Positions 36,647 through 45,296 are shown, numbered from the stretch's first letter. The stretch is 64,000 bases of DNA from Bradyrhizobium sp. AZCC 1610 (GCF_036924515.1 NZ_JAZHRR010000001.1:7473001-7537000); one strand, 5' to 3'. Notes: generated by a model from the letters alone, not told the origin. Made by a program: numbers and translations.

Positions 36647-37852
36647 CTACCGGCTGTTGCTGATGAAGTTGCGACGCGCGTCATTGACGACGGAATCGAT
36701 GTGGGCGGTCATGGCTGCCGAAATCACCGCATCATCGGGATCCGATGGAGCTGTGGTGGCCGAGGCTACCACGGTAGCTTCAGGTGTTGCGGCTGGCTGA
36801 TCGGTCGGTTCACTCGCGGCCGCCGGTTCCACAGCTCTGGTCAAGCTGTTGTCGATGCGAATCCTGGCGCCGTCAGCGAGATCGGTGCGTACGGGTGAAA
36901 GCACAGGGGTGCCCTTGGATACGTCGCCGATGATCTCGATGTTGCGGCTGCCACGGATGCCGACTTTCACGGGCACGCGTCTGACCCGGCCGTCATCGAC
37001 CATCTGGACCGAATCGCCCGCGACGGCTTCTGCCGGCACGACGATGGCCGCCTGCTTCTCGCGGAAGATGATATTGGTCTCGACCGACATGCCGATCCGC
37101 AGCGGCGTATCCTGCGGCAGCCGCAAATAGACGCGAAAGGTCTTTCGGGTCGGGTCGCCCTTGGGCGTGATCTGGGAGACCGTGGCCCGCAGGGCCCTTC
37201 CGGGGAAAGCCTCGCTTCGCAGAAGAGCCTTCTGGCCGGCCGCGATGCGATTGATCTCCTCCTCATTGATTTCGGCAACGACCTGCATCGGAGCAGGCGG
37301 CCCCACCCAGAACAAGACATCGGTTGGACCGGCGATCTCGCCGACCTCGCTGTCGCGCCGCAATACCATGCCGTCGAGCGGCGCTCTCAGCAGCATCGAG
37401 TCGAGCCGCACCTTCTGCGCGGCGATCCGCGATTTGGCTTCCTCGAGCTTGGTCCAGCGCTGTTCGTACTCGGTACGCGTGGCGTCGTTCTTGTCACGAT
37501 CCTTGTCGGCGCGCGCCAGATCGCGTTCGAGCTGGCCTCGATTGATGTCCATCTGCTCCAGCGCGCTGCGCTCCTCGGCGTCGTCCTGGCGGCCGAGGAT
37601 CTGGCCGCTCTTGACCACCTGTCCCTCGCATCGGCAAAGCTCGACCAGCCGGCGGCGCTGCAGCGGCACCACCTTGGCCCAGCGCTCGGGCTCGACGGTG
37701 CCCGTTCCGTAAACGGCTTCGGAAACCGGCGCGAGGCTCGCAATGCTGGTGGTCACCAACGGCGGATGAAGCAAATGGGAGTAGGCGTAATAGCCGGCCC
37801 CTGTTGCGGCGATGGCCAGAATGCCGGTTGCGACGAGATGCTGCAATTTCAT
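36647..37852 (-). CDS. Periplasmic adaptor (membrane fusion) protein of the ABC exporter (401 aa)
   Basis: An N-terminal anchor helix (MKLQHLVATGILAIAATGAG) precedes a barrel-sandwich/lipoyl half (VVPLQRRRLVELCRCEGQVV), a coiled-coil hairpin (about residues 100-150), the second lipoyl half and a beta-barrel (NIIFREKQAAIVVPAEAV). The C-terminus has an unusual Ala/Pro/Thr-rich linker. It is the MacA/HlyD-type partner of the adjacent FtsX-like permease, linking inner and outer membranes. It starts 15 nt after the SEL1-repeat gene. Confidence 0.88.
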   Translation of the reverse strand: MKLQHLVATGILAIAATGAGYYAYSHLLHPPLVTTSIASLAPVSEAVYGTGTVEPERWAKVVPLQRRRLVELCRCEGQVVKSGQILGRQDDAEERSALEQMDINRGQLERDLARADKDRDKNDATRTEYEQRWTKLEEAKSRIAAQKVRLDSMLLRAPLDGMVLRRDSEVGEIAGPTDVLFWVGPPAPMQVVAEINEEEINRIAAGQKALLRSEAFPGRALRATVSQITPKGDPTRKTFRVYLRLPQDTPLRIGMSVETNIIFREKQAAIVVPAEAVAGDSVQMVDDGRVRRVPVKVGIRGSRNIEIIGDVSKGTPVLSPVRTDLADGARIRIDNSLTRAVEPAAASEPTDQPAATPEATVVASATTAPSDPDDAVISAAMTAHIDSVVNDARRNFISNSR

Positions 37853-37867
37853 GGTGCGTCCCCTGGA

Positions 37868-38602
37868 TTAGAAGCCAAATCGCTTGCGCAGGCCCGACGG
37901 AACCTGGTCGAGCAGATCACGGGCATCATCTCTCTTTGCATTCTTCGTTAGCGGTGCCGACGTGGCCTTGGGGGATGCCGGCAATACCGTGATGTTGGAT
38001 GGCGTCGGCTGCGAGACCACGGATGACGGCGCGGCTGCGGGCGCTGGCTGCACGGCCGCGGGCGTAGGTGAAGGCGCAGCCGCCGCGGGCTGGTCCGAGT
38101 CCAAAGCTCTTTCGATATGCGGAGCCTTGCCCGCGCCAGCAGTCCGAACGGCGCGCCAGGCTCTCGCGGCCACCACGGCACGACCGATCTCGTCGCTCGT
38201 CATCTTCTTCATGAGCAGCGACATCAGTTGCCGCGCACCGTTGCGGTCCTCGTCGGCCTTGCTCGCCGAAGCGACGATGTAGGCCCAGCTATAGGCCTTC
38301 ACATTGTCTTTCGTTGCGCCGCGCCCGCTCGCGTAGAGGCCGGCGACGATCAACATCGCATGGGCGTGCCCCTGATCGGCAGCGCGCGAGAACCAGCGAA
38401 ACGCCTCCGAGTCGCTACGCGTACGGCCGGTGCCTGCTGAATGAAGTGCCCCAAGATAGAATTGGGCATCGTCATCGCCCGATTGCGCCGCCTGCTCGTA
38501 GTGATTGGCCATTTTCTGGTCGGACGCGGAGTCGGCAACAGCCGTGCGGAGGTCGATCAGCACAGCGAGGCAGCAAGCAATTACTACAACTGCCCGCTTC
38601 AT
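37868..38602 (-). CDS. Secreted SEL1/TPR-repeat protein, first gene of the ABC export operon (244 aa)
   Basis: The start at 38602 (MKRAVVVIACCLAVLIDLRT) opens a signal peptide cut near AVADS. At least two SEL1 repeats follow (DDDAQFYLGALHSAGTGRTR; GHAHAMLIVAGLYASGRGAT). The C-terminal third is Pro/Ala/Ser-rich and low complexity. SEL1 proteins act as scaffolds in envelope signalling or assembly. It lies 15 nt before the adaptor gene, so it is probably a periplasmic accessory of the exporter. Confidence 0.8.
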   Translation of the reverse strand: MKRAVVVIACCLAVLIDLRTAVADSASDQKMANHYEQAAQSGDDDAQFYLGALHSAGTGRTRSDSEAFRWFSRAADQGHAHAMLIVAGLYASGRGATKDNVKAYSWAYIVASASKADEDRNGARQLMSLLMKKMTSDEIGRAVVAARAWRAVRTAGAGKAPHIERALDSDQPAAAAPSPTPAAVQPAPAAAPSSVVSQPTPSNITVLPASPKATSAPLTKNAKRDDARDLLDQVPSGLRKRFGF

Positions 38603-38982
38603 GGCCTGCGAAATCGCGTAGCGAAAGGCTGGCCGCAGTGATCGGTTTGAGATCGGGTTGATCGATCGGGAATTTGGGATGCGCCGCATTTGTTTGTCCA
38701 CGCTTTCAGCTTGGGTTCTCAGCCGGAGTCGACGATCGCCTGCTTGTTGCGAGTGGCTGATGGACGAAGTCTCCCCACAGCGCCTCTCGCGAACTGAAGC
38801 CTAGCCCACTTGCGTGCCGACAAATGTGCGACCCATCACACATCCAGTTTGCCGCCGCGGAACTCGGGCTTTCTTTTGTCAGTTCCGTTCGACGCGCATT
38901 GAACGCGAAGCCAACCGATTAGCTTGCAGCCAGATTGGCCGCCGTGCCCAGGCAGGCGATCACGGTGATCATCATGGAATCG
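38603..38982. other. Intergenic stretch upstream of the ABC export operon
   Basis: No gene is supported. A GATCGG/GATCGATCGGG repeat lies near 38652-38671. The operon promoter should be here, but I cannot locate it convincingly. Confidence 0.35.
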
Positions 38983-39015
38983 AAAAACTCGCCCGAGCCT
39001 CTCGGCCCGGGCGAG
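38983..39015 (-). terminator. Rho-independent terminator of the His-rich peptide gene
   Basis: On the minus strand CTCGCCCGGGCC pairs with GGCTCGGGCGAG (one mismatch, GAGA loop) and is followed by TTTTT. It lies 20 nt after the stop of the gene at 39036, a textbook intrinsic terminator. Confidence 0.8.
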
Positions 39016-39035
39016 CTTCTTTTCTTGGTCTCTAA

Positions 39036-39296
39036 TCAATAATAGCGGTAGCAGACGTTGACCGGGCCGTAGGGGCTCCATTTCCAGCAGCTGTTATAAA
39101 CGTGGAAATGATGGCGATGGTGGTGATGACCATGCCCAAAGTGACCATGACCAAACCCGTGGTGCCTGTGGCCTCCGCCGTGCCCGCCATGCCCACCGTG
39201 ACCTCCAGCGAAAGCCTGGCTCGGGATGGCCAAGGAAGCAGTGGTCAACGCGAGAGCAGCGAACGCGGCCGTAATGATCTTCTTGGTCTTCGTCAT
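39036..39296 (-). CDS. Secreted Gly/His-rich small protein (86 aa)
   Basis: The start at 39296 follows AGGAG. The signal peptide (MTKTKKIITAAFAALALTTA) is cut after AFA. The mature protein is dominated by GHGGHGGHGGGHRHHG and HGHHHHRHHFH, ending NSCWKWSPYGPVNVCYRYY with two Cys. Nearly a third of the mature chain is His, so periplasmic or surface binding of Ni, Zn or Cu is likely by composition. The C-terminal W...GPVNVCYR end is seen in small secreted proteins of bradyrhizobia. A strong terminator follows. Confidence 0.82.
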   Translation of the reverse strand: MTKTKKIITAAFAALALTTASLAIPSQAFAGGHGGHGGHGGGHRHHGFGHGHFGHGHHHHRHHFHVYNSCWKWSPYGPVNVCYRYY

Positions 39297-39372
39297 GGAC
39301 GTCTCCTGGGTTGGGCAGAGCGAAGATCGCTCTGCGATGATCCACCCCTAGAGGCGCTGGCTGCGATGCGAT

Positions 39373-39411
39373 GTGATCAGAATCACTCAATTGGCAGGAT
39401 CACCCAATTGG
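39373..39411. promoter_or_regulatory. CRP/FNR-like palindrome plus 13-bp direct repeat
   Basis: GTGAT-CAGA-ATCAC (39373-39386) is a perfect 5-4-5 palindrome of the CRP/FNR type (TGTGA-N6-TCACT on a shifted reading). It overlaps the first of two 13-mers, ATCACTCAATTGG (39382) and ATCACCCAATTGG (39399), starting 17 nt apart. It lies 76 nt before the His-rich gene and 124 nt or less before the GH3 gene, so it could serve either. Confidence 0.5.
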
Positions 39412-39509
39412 TATGACTTGGGGAGTCAGGTATCTTCCTGATGCGTGGCGCGATTACTTGCTGAACTTGGCGTGGTCCGGACTCCAAGGGCTATTCTTAA
39501 GGCTATCAC

Positions 39510-40514
39510 ATGCCCATCGGCGAACTCTTCATCCTCGGCTTCTTCGGCAAGACCGTCCCGGTGTGGCTAAAGGAATTCGCCGCCCGCTACGGCCTCGGCG
39601 GCGTCATCCTGTTCGACTATTCCTGCCGGACGCGCGAATACGACAACAACATCGAATCACCCGAACAGGTGCAGCGCCTATGCGGGGAGATTGCCGCGCT
39701 GCCGTCAGGCCCGATGGTGTTCATCGATCAGGAGGGCGGCCTGGTGCGGCGGCTGAAGGAAAGCCGCGGCTTTGCGCCCTTGCCGAGCGCGAAGGAATTC
39801 AACCATCTCGCGCCGGATCGCAAGCGCGCGATCCTCGCCGCGAGCTTTGCCGAGCTGCGGCGGCTCGGCATCCACTATGATTTCGCGCCGGTGATCGACG
39901 TCGATTACAACCCGGATAATCCCAATATCGGCAGGATCAAGCGTTCCTTTTCCGCCGACATCGCCGAGGTGGAAGCCAATGCGCTGCTGGCAAGCGAGGT
40001 GGCGCGGGCGCAGCGCATCGGCCTGTGTCTGAAGCATTTCCCCGGCATCGGCGGCGCGGTAGTGGATTCGCATCAGGAATTCATGGATATCTCCGATGCG
40101 CTCCGGGGCGAACAGGAAGAGTTGTTCTATTCGCTCGCGCCAAAGATGTTCGGCGATGCAGTGCTGGTCAGCCACGCCATCGTCAGGCAATGGGACCGGG
40201 ATAGCCCGATGACGCTGTCTGCGGCGGGGCTTGGCCGTTTGCGCAAGCGACTTCCGGACACGCTGCTGATCACCGACGATATGCAGATGCAGGGATTGCA
40301 GAAGGCACTGGGCACCGGGGAGGCCAGCCTGCAGTCGCTGAAAGCAGGCATGGACATGCTCTGCATCGGCAACAACTTATTCGATCAGGAACATGAAATG
40401 GCCGCCATCGCCGAATACGTCGAACAGAGCCTGCGCGACAAGACCTTGTCCGGTTCGGCAATAGAGAAATCGATCGCGCGGGTGGCTAAGCGAAAGGCGC
40501 TCTTGATGGCCTGA
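39510..40514 (+). CDS. Glycoside hydrolase family 3, NagZ-like beta-N-acetylhexosaminidase (334 aa)
   Basis: A TIM-barrel GH3 enzyme without the second GH3 domain, as in NagZ, which removes GlcNAc from muropeptides during cell-wall recycling. IDQEGGLVRRL (about residue 71), KHFPGIGGAVVDSHQEF (about 175-191) with the DSH loop that supplies the general acid/base dyad, and LLITDDMQMQGL with the nucleophile Asp are present. In the usual KHFPGHG motif the second His is replaced by Ile. No signal peptide, so cytosolic. An AAGG box precedes the ATG. Confidence 0.82.
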   Translation: MPIGELFILGFFGKTVPVWLKEFAARYGLGGVILFDYSCRTREYDNNIESPEQVQRLCGEIAALPSGPMVFIDQEGGLVRRLKESRGFAPLPSAKEFNHLAPDRKRAILAASFAELRRLGIHYDFAPVIDVDYNPDNPNIGRIKRSFSADIAEVEANALLASEVARAQRIGLCLKHFPGIGGAVVDSHQEFMDISDALRGEQEELFYSLAPKMFGDAVLVSHAIVRQWDRDSPMTLSAAGLGRLRKRLPDTLLITDDMQMQGLQKALGTGEASLQSLKAGMDMLCIGNNLFDQEHEMAAIAEYVEQSLRDKTLSGSAIEKSIARVAKRKALLMA

Positions 40515-40614
40515 CGGGTGGAACCCGTGGTCATCCAGGTCAAATCCGCCGAACGATCTGTTGCGTTGCGAGGCCGTTGAGACTACAAGCCGTTTTTCAA
40601 CGGAAAGACCGACG

Positions 40615-40821
40615 ATGGCCCATAATTTCGCGATCAATGACGACGTTCTTCACCAGCAGCAGGGCCCGCAGGGCCGCGCCACGGCGAAGGAACGCAGCAT
40701 CTACACCATCGTCACCTGCCTGCCGATCGAGTCCGACGGCCGCCCGCGCTATCGTATCAAGAGCAAGACCGAGAACGTCGAGCGCGTCGTGACCGAGGAA
40801 CAGATCTCCAGGCTCGGCTGA
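40615..40821 (+). CDS. Small hypothetical protein (68 aa)
   Basis: The start is set at ATG 40615 (MAHNFAINDDVLHQQQ), since the upstream part of the frame looks non-coding. The sequence continues with IYTIVTCLPIESDGRPRYRI and ends EEQISRLG. It is compact, hydrophilic, and resembles small uncharacterised proteins conserved in bradyrhizobia. No domain is recognised. It stands between the GH3 gene (100 nt) and a convergent secreted protein gene. Confidence 0.65.
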   Translation: MAHNFAINDDVLHQQQGPQGRATAKERSIYTIVTCLPIESDGRPRYRIKSKTENVERVVTEEQISRLG

Positions 40822-40860
40822 TCCCTCGGGGCATTCCCATCGGAACCGTTCAGCGCCGCC

Positions 40861-41298
40861 CTACTGCGCCTTCTCGTGCGCCGCGATGCCGATCGCCTTG
40901 TAATCATAGGTCGGATAGAACTCGGTGCGGTAGCTGCCCCAGGCGGTGTTCTCGATGATGCGGTTGACTTCGCGCAACCGCGACGCCGGCAGCCGCAGCG
41001 TCACCACCTGCCCGATTCCCATCATTATATACCAGCTCACGACCTCGACGCCTTCAGGCGGGAAAGCCTTGTAATATCCCTGGCGCTGGAGCTGCGCGTT
41101 GAGCTCGCTCAACGGCCGCGACTGGTCGTGCTTCAGGAACACGGTCAGCATCACGGCATTGTCGGCCGTCGGCGCCGCGTTCTCCGCCGGTGGCGATGCG
41201 ATTTGTGGCGGTGCGGTTTGTGCCGCGGCGCCCGAACTGAACGCCAGGGCGCCGGCCAGCACGGCCATTCTCATCCATGATCCCTTTGCTTGCGACAT
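40861..41298 (-). CDS. Secreted hypothetical protein (145 aa)
   Basis: The start at 41298 (MSQAKGSWMRMAVLAGALAF) has GGAGA 6 nt upstream and opens a signal peptide ending AAAQT. The mature part has an Ala/Pro-rich linker and then one domain of ~90 residues (AVMLTVFLKHDQSRPLSELN, YYKAFPPEGVEVVSWYIMMG, ENTAWGSYRTEFYPTYDYKA). Family not recognised. Periplasmic by inference. Monocistronic. Confidence 0.7.
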   Translation of the reverse strand: MSQAKGSWMRMAVLAGALAFSSGAAAQTAPPQIASPPAENAAPTADNAVMLTVFLKHDQSRPLSELNAQLQRQGYYKAFPPEGVEVVSWYIMMGIGQVVTLRLPASRLREVNRIIENTAWGSYRTEFYPTYDYKAIGIAAHEKAQ

Positions 41299-41873
41299 CG
41301 CCGTCTCCTTTTTTGGATTCGTTGCGGGATGATTTTGGGCCTCGATCATTGCGAGGTTGCCGGGGTCTATAAATCGGAATCGGTGCGTTTTCGCGGCTGG
41401 TTGTGAAGCAAATCATACGCACGTGACGGCGCTTTGCGTCCGCGGCCGCCCCAGTCAGCAAGGACCGAACCGATGAAAGTGCGGCGGATGGCCTATTGGT
41501 GGTTGTCGTCTCGGGACGATTCCTGGAAAAGTTCCTCAAGCTGCGTCGCCCCTGATCCACCGCCGCGACGACAGCCGACCCCTGGTCTCACCCCGTTCAA
41601 CCAAACGATCTCGGCCTGGCGTCATTCGCCGGCGGCGCCGAAGTACGCCGGCCGCAGAGCGTTGCAGCAGGGACGCCGCCCGGATGCGGGGAAGGTCGAA
41701 AAAACCGGGGGTCGGTTGAGGTCTATTAACAAAGTAAATGAGGTTGCCGTGGAAATACGGGGCCAGCAGGCTGCGCTGTTTACCTTTGGGTCATGCAGTT
41801 TCCTCGATGTCGACCGATTTAGCGGTGTTTTCAGCCGATTTCGGCCTGCCATCAGGGCGAGCTGATCGCTTCT
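41299..41873. other. Long intergenic stretch before the LuxR-type gene
   Basis: The frame 41434-41865 (plus) has no recognisable sequence or ribosome site. Near 41722-41760 AT-richer DNA with TTAACAAAGTAAAT could hold a promoter. Otherwise nothing is recognised up to the palindrome at 41874. Confidence 0.35.
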
Positions 41874-41902
41874 CCGTATTCATACGAGTTGGGAAATTAA
41901 CC
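41874..41902 (+). promoter_or_regulatory. Composite element A (palindrome-N9-TTAACC) before the LuxR-type gene
   Basis: CCGTA-TTCA-TACGA (41874-41887), then 9 nt, then TTAACC (41897-41902), 33 nt before the ATG at 41936. It matches elements D, E and F in palindrome, spacing and hexamer. Confidence 0.65.
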
Positions 41903-41935
41903 ATGAAAAAAGGGTGAGACCGATAAAATAGTTAT

Positions 41936-42556
41936 ATGTCAGGACAAGACCAGCGCGCCGCCGATTCGCACTTCACGAAGTTGATGGAACGCATCACACC
42001 TCTCGAAGAGAATCCTGAGATCGTCCAACTGTCCGCCGCGCGCGCGCGTGTCGCGGAAGAGGCGAGCGCGGCGATTGCCCGGCAGTTGAACGGGCCCCTG
42101 ACGGCGTTGCTGCTCTACATGAATGAGATCAAGCAGCACAGCCACCAGTTTTCGCAGGTGCCCGGCAACCGGCTCTACCTGCAACAGGTGGTGGAGAACG
42201 CGCTTCAGCAAACCGAGCGCGTCTGCGCTCTGGTGAAGCAGATGTCGGACAATCATCCGGCGCCGGCCTCCGATGCCGTTGGCAAGCAGGCAAGCGAGGC
42301 CCAGGCCCGCCACCCCGCGGATGGCGCCCGCAGGCCGGGCCTGATGTTCGCCGCGGAGACCGGCCAGAAGCCGCTGACCAGGCGCGAGCGCGAGGTGCTG
42401 AGCCTGATCAGCGAAGGTTGCTCCAACAAGCAAGGCGCCTTGCGGATGAAGATCAGCCCAAGGACATTCGAGAGCCATCGCGCCGAGGCCATGCGCAAGC
42501 TTGGCGCCCGCAACACCGCGGATCTGGTTCGCAAGGCGCTGCTGCAGCCCGCCTGA
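41936..42556 (+). CDS. LuxR-type DNA-binding regulator with unusual N-terminal helical domain (206 aa)
   Basis: The C-terminal ~60 residues are a LuxR/FixJ helix-turn-helix (KPLTRREREVLSLISEGCSN, then KISPRTFESHRAEAMRKLGA). There is no receiver domain. The N-terminal half (about residues 30-105, ARVAEEASAAIARQLNGPLT followed by ALLLYMNEIKQ) resembles the dimerisation helices of PAS-histidine kinases but lacks the phosphorylatable His. Its helix-turn-helix closely matches that of the FixJ-like regulator at 55274. Composite element A lies directly upstream, suggesting autoregulation. There is no strong Shine-Dalgarno. Confidence 0.8.
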   Translation: MSGQDQRAADSHFTKLMERITPLEENPEIVQLSAARARVAEEASAAIARQLNGPLTALLLYMNEIKQHSHQFSQVPGNRLYLQQVVENALQQTERVCALVKQMSDNHPAPASDAVGKQASEAQARHPADGARRPGLMFAAETGQKPLTRREREVLSLISEGCSNKQGALRMKISPRTFESHRAEAMRKLGARNTADLVRKALLQPA

Positions 42557-42601
42557 TTTTCCCGAAAATGATGCCTGCGATGCGCGGCTGAGCGTGCGGC
42601 T

Positions 42602-42862
42602 TCAAGGCGCGTTCTGCCGTTCAGCAGAAATCTTCCATGAAGGAGCGAGCGCGCGGCGCGGGTCGCGGCGAGAGGGCTTGGGCTCTTCCGGGATGATCGT
42701 GATGGTCCACGCCGCCGGAACGCTCGACTTGCTTTCCACGATCGATCGAACGTGGCCGGTGACCGCCGGTCCATCCGAACGCACGGTTGCGGTCCTGCCA
42801 TTGAACTGGGCGATACGGAAACGCCGCACTTCCTTCTGATCGCTCGTTTCAAACGTGAACAT
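42602..42862 (-). CDS. Small hypothetical protein (86 aa)
   Basis: The ATG at 42862 (MFTFETSDQKEVRRFRIAQF) has AAGGAG 7 nt upstream. The first ~65 residues form a compact beta-rich unit (NGRTATVRSDGPAVTGHVRS, then AWTITIIPEEP), followed by a basic tail. No family is recognised. Composite element B lies 50 nt upstream, placing it in the proposed motility/signalling regulon. It is convergent with the LuxR-type gene. Confidence 0.65.
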   Translation of the reverse strand: MFTFETSDQKEVRRFRIAQFNGRTATVRSDGPAVTGHVRSIVESKSSVPAAWTITIIPEEPKPSRRDPRRALAPSWKISAERQNAP

Positions 42863-42911
42863 GAGGGGACTCCTTGGTCCCCGCAACTATCCTCAGTCAA
42901 CGTTATCCGGA

Positions 42912-42940
42912 GGTGAAAATCTCAAACCGTAGTAGTACGG
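42912..42940 (-). promoter_or_regulatory. Composite element B (palindrome-N9-TTCACC) before the 86-aa gene
   Basis: CCGTA-GTAG-TACGG (42927-42940) is a perfect 5-bp-arm palindrome. On the minus strand it is followed after 9 nt by TTCACC, a one-base variant of TTAACC, 50 nt before the gene start at 42862. Confidence 0.55.
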
Positions 42941-43095
42941 CTAACCCGCCGTCGGCGGCGCGGAGCGAACCGGCTCTCGAAAAGACATCTTGCGAGGTGC
43001 GCCGCTCGCAGGTCGTTGCATTGGCAGCGGCAGCGGCGACGGATGTGCGGCGTGGCCCTGGAGGCGGCGATGCGCTCCCGGCGGATGTCAGTCGG

Positions 43096-43479
43096 CTATC
43101 CGGGAAACACCGCTTCCATCTTGGTCTTCAGCGTGGCGGCGTTGAACGGCTTGACGATGTAGTTGTTGACGCCGGCCTTCTTCGCGGCGATGACGTTCTC
43201 GGTCTTGGATTCAGCCGTGATCATGATGAAGGGCGTCTTGGAGAATTCCGGGCTGGCGCGGACTTCCTTGAGCAGGTCGTAGCCGGTCATCGGCTCCATG
43301 TTCCAGTCGGAGATCACGAGGCCGTATCGCTTGGTCTGCAGCTTGGCGAGCGCGGCCGATCCGTCGCTGGCCTCGTCGACATTCTCGAATCCGAGTTGCT
43401 TGAGAAGGTTGCGGATGATGCGGATCATGGTGCTGTAGTCATCGACCACCAGGATCGGCATCGACAAGTCAAAAGCCAT
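43096..43479 (-). CDS. CheY-like single-domain response regulator (127 aa)
   Basis: The start at 43479 (MAFDLSMPILVVDDYSTMIR) follows AAGGAC; the upstream extension is not conserved. One receiver domain: acidic pair in LVVDDYS, phospho-acceptor Asp in LVISDWNMEPMTGYDLL, the Thr/Ser in MITAES and the Lys in NNYIVKPFN. It closely resembles chemotaxis CheY rather than other receivers, so it probably acts on the flagellar motor switch. Palindrome C lies 178 nt upstream. It is separate from the main che cluster. Confidence 0.9.
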   Translation of the reverse strand: MAFDLSMPILVVDDYSTMIRIIRNLLKQLGFENVDEASDGSAALAKLQTKRYGLVISDWNMEPMTGYDLLKEVRASPEFSKTPFIMITAESKTENVIAAKKAGVNNYIVKPFNAATLKTKMEAVFPG

Positions 43480-43656
43480 GTCCTTAACTCCGCGCAAACA
43501 GCAAGCCGCCGAACACAGGTGAATGCGCGTTGCACGCGAAGAGTCTCGATTGCCGTTTCTCGAACCCGCACCCGTCAGCACCGTGACAAGTATCAGGGCT
43601 CATTGAACAGCGCGTTAACTCGGTTCTGGTCGAAACGCCGCAATCGCCGCGATTGG

Positions 43657-43670
43657 CCGTAATAATACGG
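43657..43670. promoter_or_regulatory. Palindrome C (CCGTA-N4-TACGG), without the TTAAC hexamer
   Basis: CCGTA-ATAA-TACGG is a perfect palindrome in the 284-bp gap upstream of the CheY-like gene. Neither strand has TTAAC at 9 nt, so it may be a binding site without the adjoining promoter element. The rest of the gap shows nothing recognised. Confidence 0.5.
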
Positions 43671-43763
43671 TAAGGTGTAGAGGATTGCGCAATCCTCGCG
43701 CGCAACGACGGCGCGATGCATATCACAGATCGGGCCGCGCCGCCGCCGGGTCGCGGGAACCGA

Positions 43764-44489
43764 TCATGCGGCCGCGCAGTGGATGCGCGGATGCAGCAGC
43801 CTCGTGTACTGCGACTTGACCGTCGCGTAGCACTCGCAGGAAGTCTTGATCAGGCCGTCCACGTTGGTGATTTCGATATGGCCGCGGCTGTAGTGGATGA
43901 AGTTTGCGTGCTGCAGCGTGTTGGCCACCAGCGAAACGCTGTTGCGGCGCGCGCCGATCATCTGGGCCATCGCTTCCTGGGTCAGGACGAGCTTGTCGCT
44001 GCCGGAGAGGTCGCGCGTATGCAACAGGCATCGCGCCAACCTGGACTCCACCGTGTGCGAGGCGTTGCAGCCGGCAGTCTGCTGGATTTGCGCATAGACC
44101 GCGAGGCCGTGCCGCGCCAGCGCGGTACGCAATGTGGCGCTCTGGTCTGCGGCCATACGAAGCTGATCGAGATCGATCGTCGAGGCGGCGCCGGGCACCA
44201 GCACCACGGCGGTGTTCAGCGCGACGGCGTCGCCGAGCGCGGCGAATGCACCGAAAATGCTGTCGCGGCCGATCATCGCGATCTGGACATGCTCGCCGCG
44301 CGCGAGCTTGACGACCAGCGAGATGACGCCTTTGTGGGGGAGGTACGCACGCTTGAGCGTTTCGTCGACTTCGACCAGCACCATATCCTGGCTGAGATCG
44401 GCGGCACGCAGATGCGGGCGAACCAGTTCGAAGTCGTCCGCCGTCAGCGAGGACAAAAATCCATTCGGAGAACGAGGGGCTGAATCCAA
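43764..44489 (-). CDS. Crp/Fnr-family transcriptional regulator with a TTG start (241 aa)
   Basis: The TTG at 44489 is preferred: AGGAGA lies about 6 nt upstream and the protein then starts LDSAPRSPNGFLSSLTADDF, the normal family start. In-frame ATG codons further up (44570, 44792) add non-conserved sequence. The N-terminal cyclic-nucleotide-binding fold (HKGVISLVVKLARGEHVQIA, GRDSIFGAFAALGD) is followed by a Crp-type winged helix (LTQEAMAQMIGARRNSVSLV). No FNR-type Cys cluster is seen, so oxygen sensing by an Fe-S cluster is unlikely. Ligand unknown. Orphan gene among signalling genes. Confidence 0.82.
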   Translation of the reverse strand: MDSAPRSPNGFLSSLTADDFELVRPHLRAADLSQDMVLVEVDETLKRAYLPHKGVISLVVKLARGEHVQIAMIGRDSIFGAFAALGDAVALNTAVVLVPGAASTIDLDQLRMAADQSATLRTALARHGLAVYAQIQQTAGCNASHTVESRLARCLLHTRDLSGSDKLVLTQEAMAQMIGARRNSVSLVANTLQHANFIHYSRGHIEITNVDGLIKTSCECYATVKSQYTRLLHPRIHCAAA

Positions 44490-45296
44490 AGCAGTCTCCT
44501 GCCTTACGGGCCAAGCCGGTCTCTGGCATCCAATACGTACAATCCGAACTGCAGGATGATCCTTGCACATTTTGTTGGCAAGAAGAATTGGCAAAATAGA
44601 CGCACGCAGTCGGCGCTCGAGGCCTCCCCGAGACGCAAGGCCCTCGGCCGGGTACCTCGCGGGCGGCAGCTTTTCGTCGCATTCAGCGAAATGCATGCGC
44701 CGCACGTCGGTCATCCGTGCGAGGAATTCCTGGATCGGCGGCCGTGCTTTGCCGTCGCACAAATCCCATGAGGGCAACAACAGGTGCGACAAGCGCGGCT
44801 CGACCGGGTGAGACGCATTTGCACGCAGCAGATCGCCGGGCGTTGCATCAACCGGGCCTGCTCATGCCGTGCCAGTTTTTTCGAAATGCGCTGCTCTGCT
44901 CGGCGGCGGCTCGAGCATCGCCGAGGCTGCTTCGAGATGCGGGCAGGGCGACGCAGAACCCGCAACAATCGAGAGGGTACAATGCCGCTTGCATCGAATG
45001 CGGCAGATCGAACGTCTCGCGTCATCGATGGCACGACGCGTCGCATGCCGGGAGCGAGCATAAATTCCCGGCCCGATGGCGCGGGTTGTGGAACCGGCCT
45101 TATACACTGTAGAGGGCAGACAGGCCGGCGGTTTGCGGCAGAAATTCGGTACTGCACTGATTCGCAAGGCAAACTGCCCGCGCGATCGTGTGAAAGGTCG
45201 TCCCTTTTGCAGGGTCCAAAACCAGACAGCCCCACGATGATTGCGACTGAGGAATGATTGAACTGAAAGTACGCTACCTGCTTCCCGGGGGCTGAC
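44490..45296. other. Long intergenic stretch between the Crp-like and receiver genes
   Basis: Overlapping frames on both strands are long only because of high GC; none shows a family motif. The minus frame that continues upstream of the Crp-like start (to 44792) includes SHLLLPSWDLCDGKARPPIQ but lacks a ribosome site. I see no RNA gene or repeat here. Confidence 0.35.

Noticed and set aside
41434..41865. 143-codon plus-strand frame before the LuxR-type gene
   Set aside because: Low-complexity, no family match and no ribosome site.
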